A stretch of 64,000 nt of DNA, from positions 159,389-223,388 of the forward strand of contig NZ_KB889585.1 in the NCBI RefSeq assembly GCF_000372745.1, given 5' to 3'. The notes under the pieces are model-generated. The model had not been told where the DNA came from. It saw only the letters and a program-made list of their open reading frames with translations, and searched no databases. Every line of letters begins with the position of its first letter. Within the stretch, counting starts at the first letter, position 1. A program made the position numbers and the translations under genes. Shown piece by piece: positions 17,072 to 26,562 of this stretch. The stretch is from Embleya scabrispora DSM 41855 (lineage in GTDB: Bacteria > Actinomycetota > Actinomycetes > Streptomycetales > Streptomycetaceae).

Positions 17072-18510
17072 ATGTTCGGGACACGATCTCTCGCGGAATG
17101 CGTGATCGAGAATCCGGCGGTACCGAGCGCGGTGCTGCTTCGGGTGCTCCTGAGCGCCGAGGACGAACAACTGCGGCGGGCCTTTCGCGCCGCGCCGGGC
17201 CTGCCCCGGGACGTGGTGGAGGTGATGCTCGTGCACCCGGATCAGGGTGTGCGGGCCGCAGTCGCCGCGAATCCGTACATCGATGCCGAGCAACGAGGTC
17301 GGCTCGTGCACGATCGGCGCAGGGTGGTGCTCGCGAATCTCTTCGGTTGCCGGACGCACCCCGACGGCGAGCCGAGACCGCTGCCGGATGCCGCCTACGA
17401 GGCGTTCTTCGCCGCTCGGCAGTGGGCGAACGTCGCGCGCGAGGACCAACCCTGGGATGAACTGCGGCTGTTGGAGGCGATGAATCGGTGCGCAAGCATG
17501 CCGCATCGGTTGCGACAGGCTCTCGCCCGGCATCCCCAGCCGGGGCTGCGCCGGTTCGCGGCCCGGTTCGTGGGCGGCCTGTCGGCCGAGGACCGGGCCG
17601 CGCTGCTGACCGACCCGGACCCGGACGTGCGCGCGGAGGCTCGGGAGGTGGTCGAGGACGACGCGGAGATCTACGCCGGGATCGATATCGATTGGAATCC
17701 CGAGAACTGGGGCCACAGTTGGGTCTTCAGCAGTCGGCTCGTGGAACGGGAGGCGATGGAGCGGGTGGTTCGAGGGGAGGACTGCCCGGGCCACTACCGC
17801 AGCGCGTTGGCCGGGAACCCGCACCTGCCGCCGGACCTGGTGGCCGTCCTGGCTCGGGACGAGGACCCGTACGTCCGGGACAGGGTCTCGCTTCGGCCCG
17901 AGCTGACCGAGGAGGAGCGCGCCGCGATCGACTATCGGGTGCCGGAGTTGACCGACCTCGACGAGGTCGCGTGGTATCCGTACCCGGCCCGATCCCAATC
18001 GCCCGTCGACTACGCGCGCTCCGCGCACCCGGTGCGGCGGCGGCAGGCGGCGTGCGCTCCCGGGCTGCCACAGGACCTGCGGGATGCGCTGCTGGGCGAT
18101 CCGGACCCGGGCGTACGGGTTCTGACGTGCCGTCACCAGCCCGGCGTGCCGGCCGAGGATCTGTTGCGTGCGTACCGGGAGTTCCGAGGCCGTCATCGGT
18201 GGCGACTGACCTGTCGGCCCGGCTTCCCGACGCGCGGGCTCGCCCGGTTCGCGGACGACCCGGACCCGGCCATGCGCGAGCTTGTCGTGCTCGACCCGCA
18301 GGCGCCGGCCGCAGTGGTGGTCGGGTTGCTCGCCGACCCGGAGCGATGCGTACGCACCACACTTGCGCGACATCCGGCGGTGCCGGTCGACGACTGCTCA
18401 CGATGCTGGACGATCCCGAACTCGCGCCGTACGCCGCCCGCAACCCGTCCCTCCCGATCGAGGCGATGCACCGAATCCTGGACGCGACGGGCGTCCCGGG
18501 CCGGGGGTGA
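17072..18510 (+). CDS. Tandem helical-repeat (LRV/HEAT-like) protein, frameshifted near the 3' end
   Basis: About 479 residues if the frame is restored. Made of repeats of the leucine-rich-variant type, for example LAGNPHLPPDLVAVLARDED followed by PYVRDRVSLRPELTEEERAA. Near 18386-18394 the frame shifts. The text after RHPAVPVDD becomes Arg/Ser/Thr-rich nonsense in the old frame, while the next frame continues with LLTMLDDPELAPYAARNPSL, exactly as in the downstream paralogue. One base is missing (or misread) in the Asp-Arg-Leu position. Read in its own frame the protein would run on to 18595 with a wrong tail. Such proteins act as binding scaffolds; the partner is unknown. Confidence 0.7.
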
Positions 18511-18516
18511 CGGGCG

Positions 18517-19947
18517 ATGTCGGGGATCGACGGGCTGGTTGCGGGTGTGCTCGGGAATCCGGCGGTGCCGGGGGAGGCTTTGTTACGGGCGTTGACGGGT
18601 GAGTTGGGGCGGGTGGCCTGCAACGGGCTTGCCGAGGCGACGGCCTTGCCGCAGGACGTGATCGAGGTGATGGTCGGGCATCCCGATCGCCGGGTGCGGA
18701 TGGCGTTGGGCGGTAATCCGCATGTGGATCCGGTGCAGCGGGCGCGGTTGGTCGCCGATCCGGACCGGGTGGTGGCTACCCGTACGGTCGACGGCAAACG
18801 CCATCCGGACGGGGATCCGCGTCCGCTGCCGGATGACGGCTACGCGCGGTTTCTTTCGCATGCGATGTCGGCGGAGAGCGCTTTTGGCGATCAGATGTTG
18901 ACCCGCGACGACGTGCTGCGGTCGCTCTTGTCCTCCGGGGACACGCCGCAGCACATATACCGATCGTTTGTTGTCCGGCCGGAGCCCGAACTGCGGTTGA
19001 CGGCGTGCCAATGGTGGGAGCACCTCCCCTTTGCCGATCGGGTGGCACTGACGCTCGACCCGGTGCGCAAGATCCGTGGACGGGCCAGAAGGGGAGCGAT
19101 CGAGGTACGCCGATGCCTGACCGACATCGACTGGGCACCGACCAACCGAGGCAGTGCGTCGGCCATCTCCCGAAGCCCGCTCACGCGCGCCGACGCCGAG
19201 CGGATCGTTCGGGGTGAAGCGCCTCCGCACTACCGGTACTACGCCGCCGGGAACCCGCATCTTCCGGCCGATCTGGTTGCCTGTCTCGCCCGGGATCCCG
19301 ATCCGCGCGTTCGCTACGCGGTGTCGATCCGGGCGGAGTTGACGGAGCAACAGCGGGCGGCGATCGACTACGCGGTGCCGCCGATGGAGGATCTGGACGA
19401 CGCGATTCGGTACGTGCCACGTCCCCTCGCGGGTACGCCGGACGAGTGGGCGCGCTCGGCGCATCCCGGGCTGCGGCGGATCGCGGCGTGCTCGGGCGGG
19501 CTTTCGGCGGAGCGGCGCGATGCCTTGGCGGTGGATCCCGACCTCGGGGTGCGGGTGCTGACCTGTCGTCACCAGGCGGGTGTCGCGCCGGAGTCGCTGT
19601 TGGGTGGGTATCGGGACTTCCGTGGTTGCCATCGGAGGCGGCTGACCTGGCGTCCCGGCTTTCCGACGTACGGGCTCGCGCGGTTCGCGGGTGATTCGGA
19701 TCGCGGCATGCGGGAGCTTGTCGTGCGTGATCCGGACGCGCCGGTGGATGTGGTGGTCGGGTTGCTCGCGGATCCGGAGCGGTCTGTGCGGGCCGCGCTC
19801 GCCCGGCATCCGGCGGTGCCGGTGGATCGGTTGCTTGTGCTGCTGGACGATCCCGAACTCGGGCCGTACGCGGCGCGCAATCCGGCGCTGCCGGTCGAGG
19901 TGATGCATCGGATCCTGGATGCCGCCGGGGTGCCGCGCGGGAGGTGA
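18517..19947 (+). CDS. Tandem helical-repeat (LRV/HEAT-like) protein, intact paralogue
   Basis: 476 residues, a clear paralogue of the preceding gene over its whole length (both share HPDG-PRPLPD, the RSAHPGLRRIAACSGGLSAE region and the ending PYAARNPALPVEVMHRILDA). Repeats such as LAGNPHLPADLVACLARDPD have the LRV pattern, with helices separated by D-P turns. No signal peptide, membrane segment or catalytic motif is seen, so it is likely a cytosolic interaction protein. It starts 7 bases after the restored stop of its neighbour, so the two form one transcription unit born by tandem duplication. Confidence 0.8.
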   Translation: MSGIDGLVAGVLGNPAVPGEALLRALTGELGRVACNGLAEATALPQDVIEVMVGHPDRRVRMALGGNPHVDPVQRARLVADPDRVVATRTVDGKRHPDGDPRPLPDDGYARFLSHAMSAESAFGDQMLTRDDVLRSLLSSGDTPQHIYRSFVVRPEPELRLTACQWWEHLPFADRVALTLDPVRKIRGRARRGAIEVRRCLTDIDWAPTNRGSASAISRSPLTRADAERIVRGEAPPHYRYYAAGNPHLPADLVACLARDPDPRVRYAVSIRAELTEQQRAAIDYAVPPMEDLDDAIRYVPRPLAGTPDEWARSAHPGLRRIAACSGGLSAERRDALAVDPDLGVRVLTCRHQAGVAPESLLGGYRDFRGCHRRRLTWRPGFPTYGLARFAGDSDRGMRELVVRDPDAPVDVVVGLLADPERSVRAALARHPAVPVDRLLVLLDDPELGPYAARNPALPVEVMHRILDAAGVPRGR

Positions 19948-20057
19948 AGTCGCCCCGCCGGCACGGGTGGTGAACCGTCCGTCGATGCGACACGTGTGTG
20001 ATCGACGGGCTGCTCAGAGGCGGTTTCGGGGGGTGACGAGAGGACTGTCACAACCGG

Positions 20058-20072
20058 CTGACTGCTCATCAG
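20058..20072. promoter_or_regulatory. Candidate TetR operator, copy 3
   Basis: CTGACTGCTCATCAG, one arm mismatch. It lies about 115 bases before the zinc alcohol dehydrogenase gene and links that gene to the steroid regulon. Confidence 0.55.
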
Positions 20073-20188
20073 TTCCGGGCTAGAGTGCCGCGCGGGTACG
20101 CGTGCGCGCTTGAGCTCCGGAGCCGGTCCGGCCGGTAAGCCGTCGAGCGCCCCGGCTCGTCAGCCCATTTCCGATGGAGGAGGAACCG

Positions 20189-21256
20189 GTGAAGGGCGTT
20201 CTTTTCGACGGCAAGGAAGCCTCGATCGTCGATGACCTCGAGGTGCGTGCACCCGGGGCCAACGAGGTCTTGGTGAAGATCGGTGCGGCGGGTCTGTGCC
20301 ACAGCGACATCTCGGTGATCAACGGCACCATCCCCTTCCCGCCTCCGGTCGTGCTCGGGCACGAGGGTGCCGGCGTCGTGGAGGCCGTCGGCGAACTCGT
20401 GACCCACGTCAAGGCCGGTGACCACGTCGCGCTGTCCACGCTGGCCTCGTGTGGTGCGTGTCGCGAGTGTGACCGTGGCCGGCCGACCATGTGTGCCAAG
20501 AGCTTCGGCCAGCTCAACCAGCCGTTTACGCGTGGCGGCAAGCCGGTCTACAACTTCGCGGGCCTGTCGGTGTTCGCGGAGAGGATCGTGGTCAAGGGCG
20601 TCCAGGCGGTCAAGATCCCCAAGGACATCCCGCTCGCCTCCGCCGCGTTGATCGGGTGCGGCGTGCTGACCGGCGTGGGCGCGGTGCTGAACCGGGCGAA
20701 GGTACAGCCCGGCGACACCGTCGCGGTGATCGGCACCGGCGGCATCGGCCTCAACGTGATCCAGGGCGCGAAGCTCGCGGGCGCGGTGCGGATCGTGGCC
20801 GTGGACGCGAACCCGGCGAAGGAGGAGGTGGCGCGGCAGTTCGGCGCGACCGACTTCGTCGACGCGCGTGCGGTCGAGGACTCGGTCAAGGCGGTCCAGG
20901 CCCTGGTGCCGGGCGGCGTGGACCACGCGTTCGAGTGCGTCGGGCACGTCGCGGTGATCCGCAACGCGATCGACATGCTCGGGCGGGCCGGCCAGGCGAT
21001 CATCCTGGGCGTCGCGCCGTCGGACGCCGAGGCGTCCTTCCACGTGTCCTCGATGTTCCTGGACAAGTCGATCATGGGCTGCCGCTACGGCTCCTCCCGC
21101 CCGCAGTACGACATCGCGCGCTACGCCGACCTGTACAAGACCGGCGGCCTCAAGCTCGACGAACTGGTCACCAAGACCTACGCCCTGGACGACTTCCACC
21201 ACGCGGTCGAGGACGCCGAGGCGGGCAAGATCGCGCGCGGCGTCTTCGTCTTCTGA
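20189..21256 (+). CDS. Zinc-dependent alcohol dehydrogenase (MDR family)
   Basis: 355 residues. Catalytic zinc ligands Cys37 (GLCHSD) and His58-Glu59 (GHEGAG), structural-zinc cysteines in the CGACRECDRGRPTMC loop, and an NAD(P)-binding GTGGIGLNVIQGAKLAGA turn are all present. The GTG start at 20189 is set by the GGAGGAGG box at 20176-20183. An ATG at 20174 overlaps that box and is not the start. The enzyme oxidises alcohols to aldehydes. In steroid side-chain catabolism such enzymes act on 26-hydroxy groups, which is a possible role given the operator in front. Substrate not determined. Confidence 0.87.
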   Translation: MKGVLFDGKEASIVDDLEVRAPGANEVLVKIGAAGLCHSDISVINGTIPFPPPVVLGHEGAGVVEAVGELVTHVKAGDHVALSTLASCGACRECDRGRPTMCAKSFGQLNQPFTRGGKPVYNFAGLSVFAERIVVKGVQAVKIPKDIPLASAALIGCGVLTGVGAVLNRAKVQPGDTVAVIGTGGIGLNVIQGAKLAGAVRIVAVDANPAKEEVARQFGATDFVDARAVEDSVKAVQALVPGGVDHAFECVGHVAVIRNAIDMLGRAGQAIILGVAPSDAEASFHVSSMFLDKSIMGCRYGSSRPQYDIARYADLYKTGGLKLDELVTKTYALDDFHHAVEDAEAGKIARGVFVF

Positions 21257-21295
21257 CGCGGCATTCTTTTGGATCATCTTCCGGTCGAAGCGCGC

Positions 21296-21320
21296 TCCTC
21301 ACGCCGAGGGGCGCGCTTCG
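21296..21320 (+). terminator. Terminator hairpin after the alcohol dehydrogenase
   Basis: CGAAGCGCGC pairs with GCGCGCTTCG with an extension of three pairs after one mismatch. The remaining sequence up to the next gene at 21605 shows nothing else. Confidence 0.6.
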
Positions 21321-21604
21321 GCGTACGAGCGGCGCCCCGGCACCGGATCGGCCGACCGCCGCGTCGCCGAGGGGCGCCGAATCGCTGAGCGCCGTTCCGG
21401 ACCCCACCGGCTCGGTTACGCCGTCGAGCGCCTCGCCCTCGGCTCCCGAGCCGAGCCGGATCGGTGAGGTGTTGGCCTCCGGAAAGTGTTCCGTGTATGT
21501 CGACGCCTTCAATTGAGGCCGCCCACGGGCCGCTTCCGGGCTGCGGCACGACGGGTCGAGGCGGCCCGGCGGCGGATGGCGGTGCGGGTCGCTACATTGC
21601 GCGG

Positions 21605-22669
21605 ATGATCTTTCGCGAACGTGCCTTGAACACGGCGGTCGACCGGCTCGAGCGGGCCTTGGAGGAGCGGGACGACGCTCTGTTGAACGAGGCGTTCGGG
21701 CAACTGCGCGACGCCTTCGAGGAGGCGAAGCCGAAGAGCAGCGCCGAGGTGGGTCCGCGACTGGCGAACCTGTTGCCGCGAACCCCCTTGGGGGCTGCGG
21801 CGATCCTCGCCGTCATGATCGGCGCCTGTGTGGAGAACGGCGCGGATCCGCAGGCGTGTTCGTGGCCGGTCCTCGCCGGTGTGCGGGATGCCCTGCGCGA
21901 CGTCGCGGGCTTCCCGGCGCTGTGGGCGGAGGCGGTCGGCGAGGACCTGCCCGAGCGTGACCATCTCGCCCTGGGCGAGGTGCTCGAACGCGTTGCGGCT
22001 TCGGCGGGTGGACTGAAGGAGGGGCGATTCGCCGCCGTGTCCGCGTGGATGCAGTTGCCGCTGTGGGAGATGGCGGCCGTCGCGATGCTCTCGCGCGAGG
22101 AGATACGTCGGGCGGTGCAGGCCGACGGGACGCTCGTCGCGTTGGCCGAGGAGGTCGCGCTGGGCGACGCGGACCTCAAGTGTCTGCGCTATCTGCTCAA
22201 GATGTTCCACGACGAGCCCTTGGTCGTGCTGCATCGGCCGACCGGGACCGGCTACCGGATGCGGGTCACCCGCATCGGCGACAACTTCCAACTGCACACG
22301 TTGATCGGGCACCTCCTCATCGGCGGCGGGCACATCGCGGGCGAACCGCCGTCGGCCGAGGCGGTCGCCGCGTCTCGGGACGCGGCGGTCGATCCGGACC
22401 GGGCGCCGAAGACGACCGGCGCGTTCAACCTGGCGGGTGTGGACGGCGCGTGGCTCTGGAACGAGGGCTGCCCCGCGGACATCCCGGTCGTGGACGGCGA
22501 GCGCGTGCTCGTACTGGACCCGCCGACGTACGAAAGGACCTGGAACGCGGGCCGCTTCTATCCGCACATCACCGGCGAACTCACCCTCGAAGCGGTCCTG
22601 GACCGCGCCGAGACCGAGGCGTACCTGGCCAAGGCCGCACCGCGGCGGATGTGGCCGGACGGCGACTAG
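21605..22669 (+). CDS. Hypothetical protein
   Basis: 354 residues, family not recognised. The N-terminal 60 residues are a charged helix (RALNTAVDRLERALEERDDA). The middle (FPALWAEAVGEDLPERDHLA, then SAWMQLPLWEMAAVAMLSRE) is helical with conserved-looking Trp residues. The C-terminal part has a beta region (DEPLVVLHRPTGTGYRMRVT) and a DG-AWLWNEGCPADIPVVDGE loop. No signal peptide or membrane segment. Similar soluble proteins of unknown role occur in actinomycetes. It stands alone between a terminator and a cupin gene. Confidence 0.72.
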   Translation: MIFRERALNTAVDRLERALEERDDALLNEAFGQLRDAFEEAKPKSSAEVGPRLANLLPRTPLGAAAILAVMIGACVENGADPQACSWPVLAGVRDALRDVAGFPALWAEAVGEDLPERDHLALGEVLERVAASAGGLKEGRFAAVSAWMQLPLWEMAAVAMLSREEIRRAVQADGTLVALAEEVALGDADLKCLRYLLKMFHDEPLVVLHRPTGTGYRMRVTRIGDNFQLHTLIGHLLIGGGHIAGEPPSAEAVAASRDAAVDPDRAPKTTGAFNLAGVDGAWLWNEGCPADIPVVDGERVLVLDPPTYERTWNAGRFYPHITGELTLEAVLDRAETEAYLAKAAPRRMWPDGD

Positions 22670-22813
22670 CCGGCAGCCTCGCGGGCTGATGCGCTCATCG
22701 GTCGGCAGTTCGGCCAGGCATCACCAGACGGGGCGGAGGGGTGGCACCGAGGCACCTGCGAGACCGCGGATCATCCCGGCGAGTTCGGCACGCGGCACCT
22801 CGAGGCCGGCCGC

Positions 22814-23236
22814 GTGCAGCCGCTCGGTCAGCTGGGCCTCCAGCCGGTGCAGGATGCGCCCGGCCACGTCGTCGGTGAGACCGAGGAGCGCACCACCAGG
22901 ACCGCAGCGGCTGCGATGTTCGCGCTTGCCGGGCCGAGCCAGGGCAGTGCGGAGGTGAGCACCTGGCGTGTGGAGATCGGCGCCGACATCTCCACCCCTG
23001 TGCACATCATCGACCGGGAGCAGGTCTGGATGCCGTTGTCCGGCACATTCGAGGTCACGGTCGACGGCAAAAGCGAGGAGGTCGAGGCCGGCCGGGCGGT
23101 GATCGTCCCGGCGGGCGTCGTTCGCCGACTCAAGGCGAGCGGTGGCCCGGCCGAGGCGCTGGTCTGCATGGTGGTCGGCGGGAAGGCCATGATGCCTGGC
23201 AGCGATGCGAAGATCCCTCTCCCCTGGGCCGAGTGA
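22814..23236 (+). CDS. Small cupin-domain protein
   Basis: The cupin core is clear: VSTWRVEIGADISTPVHIID, then REQVWMPLSGTFEVTVDGK, EAGRAVIVPAGVVRRLKA. Metal ligands are not complete (one His in the first motif), so catalysis is doubtful. The segment before the ATG at 22916 (EERTTRTAAAAMFALAGPSQ) also looks like the usual start of this family, so the gene probably begins upstream; the GTG at 22814 is taken, but no good ribosome site supports it. The region just upstream may hold a remnant of another gene. Confidence 0.65.
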   Translation: MQPLGQLGLQPVQDAPGHVVGETEERTTRTAAAAMFALAGPSQGSAEVSTWRVEIGADISTPVHIIDREQVWMPLSGTFEVTVDGKSEEVEAGRAVIVPAGVVRRLKASGGPAEALVCMVVGGKAMMPGSDAKIPLPWAE

Positions 23237-23299
23237 TCCGTCGCCCCGGAGCGGCTCGCGGCACGACCGGACGCACCCCGAGGCTTGTTGGGTCGTGTA

Positions 23300-23683
23300 T
23301 CAGGAACTCGTGGTCGCCCGGTCGGACTCGCTGCGCAGGACGCAGAATTCGTTGCCTTCGGGATCGGCAAGGATTGCCCAGCCCGAACCATCGGGATTGC
23401 GGTGGTCGGCGACAAAGGTGGCACCGAGGCCCAGCAGCCGTTCCACCTCCAGGTCGCGCGAGGTCTCGGGGCGCAGGCACAGATGGATCCGGTTCTTGAT
23501 CGTCTTGGCCTCGGGCACCTGGTTGAAGTACAGCACCGGGCCGTCCGGCAGCAGCACCTGAGTTTCCGGGTCACCCGGTTTGTCCTCCGGATGCAGCGGA
23601 CGGCCTGTCACACCGCTCCAGAACCGAGCCAGCTCGTAGGCATCCGCACAGTCGATCGCCACGTTCTGCAATACCGAGACCAT
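23300..23683 (-). CDS. VOC-family (glyoxalase-like) protein
   Basis: 127 residues with the paired beta-alpha-beta-beta-beta modules of the vicinal-oxygen-chelate fold: LQNVAIDCADAYELARFWSG in the first half and IHLCLRPETSRDLEVERLLG in the second, ending WAILADPEGNEFCVLRSESD. The start is ATG at 23683 with GGGAAGG upstream. A longer frame lacks a ribosome site. Proteins like this bind a metal or act in resistance and small-molecule modification. Substrate unknown. Confidence 0.82.
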   Translation of the reverse strand: MVSVLQNVAIDCADAYELARFWSGVTGRPLHPEDKPGDPETQVLLPDGPVLYFNQVPEAKTIKNRIHLCLRPETSRDLEVERLLGLGATFVADHRNPDGSGWAILADPEGNEFCVLRSESDRATTSS

Positions 23684-23894
23684 GCGCGTGAGCCTTCCCG
23701 ATCTCGACGCCGAACGCCACCTGGTTGCGCCGGCCTTCGCGCACACGGCTCAGGCTCCTGGCAGCACTTTTGATACACGCCGTTGGCCGTTCTCTTCGGA
23801 TCAGCCGATCGCTGGATGGCGTGCGGTGGTGCGTGGTCGGCCCACGAGCGGGCGTGGGACGCCTCACGGCGCGATCCGGCAAGCTCCGACGCCC

Positions 23895-24086
23895 CTAAAG
23901 AAGATGGTCGGCCTTGCCGGCTTTGATGTCGCGGATGAGGGTGCGCAGGGCGTCCGTGGTGTCGGTGAGGTAGTGGTCTTCCTGGCCGTTGACGGCGATG
24001 TAGGCGTTTCCGTCCGTGTCAGTGCCGAGACGGAAACAGTTTCCGGAGTCCTGGCAGAAGGGGTCTTCCCAGGTGATGTCAGGCAC
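23895..24086 (-). CDS. Small partner protein of the XRE/DUF5753 regulator
   Basis: 63 residues beginning MPDITWEDPFCQDSGNCFRL and ending with a helix ALRTLIRDIKAGKADHLL. It lies 8 bases after the XRE/DUF5753 gene, where the DUF397-type partner is usually found, but the sequence is not typical DUF397. The Cys pair (positions 11 and 17) may bind metal or form a disulfide. It probably modulates the regulator. Confidence 0.7.
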   Translation of the reverse strand: MPDITWEDPFCQDSGNCFRLGTDTDGNAYIAVNGQEDHYLTDTTDALRTLIRDIKAGKADHLL

Positions 24087-24094
24087 GTGCGCTC

Positions 24095-24946
24095 CTAGAG
24101 CTGCTGCATGATCGACTGGATCAGATCGCGTGTCCGAGATTCGCTGAGTGCGATCCGCTCCATCTGGTCGAGTTGGAGGCTGAACTTGCGAAGCTGTGTG
24201 CTCGTGTGTAGGAACTCGGCGACGCTGGTGCGATCCAGCTGGACCGTGTCCAGGCTCGGCACCTCGCCGTAGGCATACAGGAAGGACTGACCGGAGCCGG
24301 GGAACGCTCCTGCGGAGAACGGAATGGCCCGGATGGTGATGTTGCGCTTGTCCGCCAAGTCCAGGAGGTGCGCGAGTTGTTCGTGCAGAACGGTGCGACC
24401 GCCAACCTCGATGCGGAGCGCGGCCTCATGGATCGTGGCCATGTATGTAGGGCCACCCGGCCGGTCGAGTGCCCGGTGGCGTTGGATGCGATGGGATACG
24501 CGAGCCTCGAACTCGTCCTCGGGTAGCTGCGGAATCGCGGCCTCGAAGAGGGCGCGGGCGAAGGACTCCGTCTGGAAGGGGCCGGGGATGTGGGCAAGCG
24601 TGGTCATTCGCAACCCTCTGGCGAACCACTCCATCTCGGCGATGTCGAGGAACGTCGGTGGCAGAAGGTCTCGGAAGTCTTCCCACCAGCCCTTCGTGCG
24701 TTCGGCACCCATGCCGGCAAGGACCTCGATCAATTCCTTGTCCGTGCAGTCGTAGTGGTAGGCCATCCGCCGTACGCGCTCCGGGCTGATTCCGTGCCGA
24801 CCGGCTTCCGTGCTCGTGATGACGGTTCGGTTTGTCGCCAAGACCGCAGCCGCCTGCTCTGTGGACAGACCGGCACCTTCGCGTAGCTTGCGAAGTTCGG
24901 CGCCCAATCGTTGCTGGCGGGCGGTCGGGTTACTCCTCGGCGCCAC
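24095..24946 (-). CDS. XRE-family regulator with DUF5753 domain
   Basis: 283 residues. Helix-turn-helix at residues about 12-70 (ELRKLREGAGLSTEQAAAVL, then NRTVITSTEAGRHGISPERV). DUF5753 spans about residues 100-275, with AEMEWFARGLRMTTLAHIPG, FQTESFARALFEAAIPQ and NITIRAIPFSAGAFPGSGQ. It is a complete copy of the type truncated at the left window edge. It diverges from an anti-sigma-like ATPase gene and is followed by a small partner protein, the common arrangement of these actinomycete regulatory sets. Confidence 0.9.
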   Translation of the reverse strand: MAPRSNPTARQQRLGAELRKLREGAGLSTEQAAAVLATNRTVITSTEAGRHGISPERVRRMAYHYDCTDKELIEVLAGMGAERTKGWWEDFRDLLPPTFLDIAEMEWFARGLRMTTLAHIPGPFQTESFARALFEAAIPQLPEDEFEARVSHRIQRHRALDRPGGPTYMATIHEAALRIEVGGRTVLHEQLAHLLDLADKRNITIRAIPFSAGAFPGSGQSFLYAYGEVPSLDTVQLDRTSVAEFLHTSTQLRKFSLQLDQMERIALSESRTRDLIQSIMQQL

Positions 24947-25216
24947 TCGAACCCCTTGCGTACATGTTGCTCAGTTTGCCTCGCCCGCGGATTGCGGTCC
25001 ACCGCCCTTGGATGACTAGGTGGCACATGTGCCCCCGAAGCCCTACGGTGAGTATCGCATCATCCACGCAAAGCGATGCCGGAAGTGCACCGCGCGAGCA
25101 TGCCCGCCCACTCGGGGCGGGTGTGTCCGTGCTCGGGGAGGTAGGCCACCGGCGCCGTCGCGCGACGCGTTCACCGCGTACGTGCCCATCGAGCCCGCGC
25201 TGTCCAGGAGTTGCCC

Positions 25217-25666
25217 ATGCCCGGATCCCTTTGCCCTGCCGGCGAACCGACGCCCGCCGTCCCCGCCATCCCTGTCATCCCGTCCCACTGGAGCTTTCCC
25301 GCCGAGCCCGCCTCCGTGAAGCGCGCTCGAAGTGCCGTGGTGGGTGCCCTTCCGCGCGGCTGTCGGGCCGAACTCGCCGACGAACTCGTGTTGGTGACCT
25401 CCGAGCTCGTCACCAACGCGCTGCGGTACGGCACTTGCCCGGCCGACGGCTGCCCGATCGAACTCGTGCTCTGGCCCGCCGACGGCTACTGCTGGCTCGC
25501 CGTCTCCGACCCCGGCGCAGCCCTACCCGCACCTGCCTCCCCCGGCCCGCAGGCATGCGGAGGGCGAGGGCTGCTCCTGGTGAGCGCACTCACCGCCACC
25601 TGGGCGGTGGTGCCCCGCCACGAATACGGCAAGTCCGTGGTCGTGGGACTGAGGCTCGCCGGCTGA
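25217..25666 (+). CDS. GHKL ATP-binding protein (anti-sigma regulatory type)
   Basis: 149 residues. HATPase_c_2 fold with N-box ELVLVTSELVTNALRYG and a G-box GGRGLLLVSALTATW. Such proteins are SpoIIAB/RsbW-like kinases or ATP-binding switches. The ATG at 25217 is 6 bases after CAGGAG; an in-frame TTG before it has no room for a ribosome site. It diverges from the XRE/DUF5753 regulator, and in streptomycetes these three gene types are regularly clustered as conservon-like regulatory modules. Confidence 0.85.
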   Translation: MPGSLCPAGEPTPAVPAIPVIPSHWSFPAEPASVKRARSAVVGALPRGCRAELADELVLVTSELVTNALRYGTCPADGCPIELVLWPADGYCWLAVSDPGAALPAPASPGPQACGGRGLLLVSALTATWAVVPRHEYGKSVVVGLRLAG

Positions 25667-26136
25667 CGGGCACTTCGGCGACGAGCCGGGCGTGGAAGCG
25701 TCCCGGAGCGTGCGCGGGTCGGTCGCGGCGCCCTCGCCGAAGTCGCCGTGTCCGAGGGTGAATCCACGGCATTTCGATCTTGAGCGTGGATTCGGCGTCA
25801 GGCGCGAATCCGGCCCGGAGCGGTGGTGATCGAGTTGCTTCGGATGTGGTGAGGATTGGTCGTAGCGGACTTGTGCGGGCGACTTCGACGGTGGTTCGGT
25901 CGAGAATGATGAACTCGTGGACGGTTTTGATCAATTCCATGGTGGGTGGGAAATCGTGGGTTATCCGCGTAACCCGTCAGTCCCGCTTTCAGTTGATCGG
26001 ATAGGTTCCGCGCGTCCCGGCGGCACCTCTAAACTCGCTCCGCTGCGGCCCCAGGTCCCACGGACCGCGGTCAGGTACCCGATCGGCGCCTCGGGCCACG
26101 CGCGGGGTGTCCGCTGGAGAGGAGCCCTACCGCCCC
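25667..26136. other. 470-bp gap before the symporter genes
   Basis: The central part (about 25770-26010) is less GC-rich than its neighbours and contains no convincing gene. It is the likely promoter region of the DUF485/symporter operon, whose ribosome site GGAGAGGAG begins near 26114. No known operator was recognised. Confidence 0.5.
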
Positions 26137-26562
26137 ATGCCGACTCCGCACGTTGACCCGCACGATCGTCCTCCCGAGCCCGAGCCGGGGTCCGAGCTTC
26201 ACTCCGCGTCGGAGAGCGGGGTGGCCTCCGTCCCGGCCCCGCGCGCCCCCTACGTCGACGACCGCACCGGATATCTGGAAATGGAGCAGGACCCGAGATT
26301 CGGGGGGCTCAAGAAGCGCCAGCGGTCCTTCATCTTCCCGGTCACCGCCGCCTTCCTCGGGTGGTTCCTGCTGTACGTGGTCATGTCCGCCTACGCGCGC
26401 GACTTCATGGCCAAGGAAGTGATGAACCACATCAACGTCGCGCTCGTGTTCGGGCTTCTCCAGTTCGTCTCGACGTTCGTGATCGCCTGGGCCTATTCAC
26501 GATTCGCGCGCACCCGGCTCGACCCCGTCGCCACCGAACTGCGAGAGGAACTCGAAGCGTGA
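26137..26562 (+). CDS. DUF485 membrane protein, symporter partner
   Basis: 141 residues. A long hydrophilic N-terminus precedes two membrane segments (FIFPVTAAFLGWFLLYVVMS and NVALVFGLLQFVSTFVIAWA) and ends with AYSRFARTRLDPVATELREE, the standard DUF485 (YjcH) tail. YjcH accompanies the acetate permease ActP in E. coli. The gene overlaps the symporter gene by 4 bases (GTGA). It is probably an accessory subunit of that transporter. Confidence 0.9.
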   Translation: MPTPHVDPHDRPPEPEPGSELHSASESGVASVPAPRAPYVDDRTGYLEMEQDPRFGGLKKRQRSFIFPVTAAFLGWFLLYVVMSAYARDFMAKEVMNHINVALVFGLLQFVSTFVIAWAYSRFARTRLDPVATELREELEA

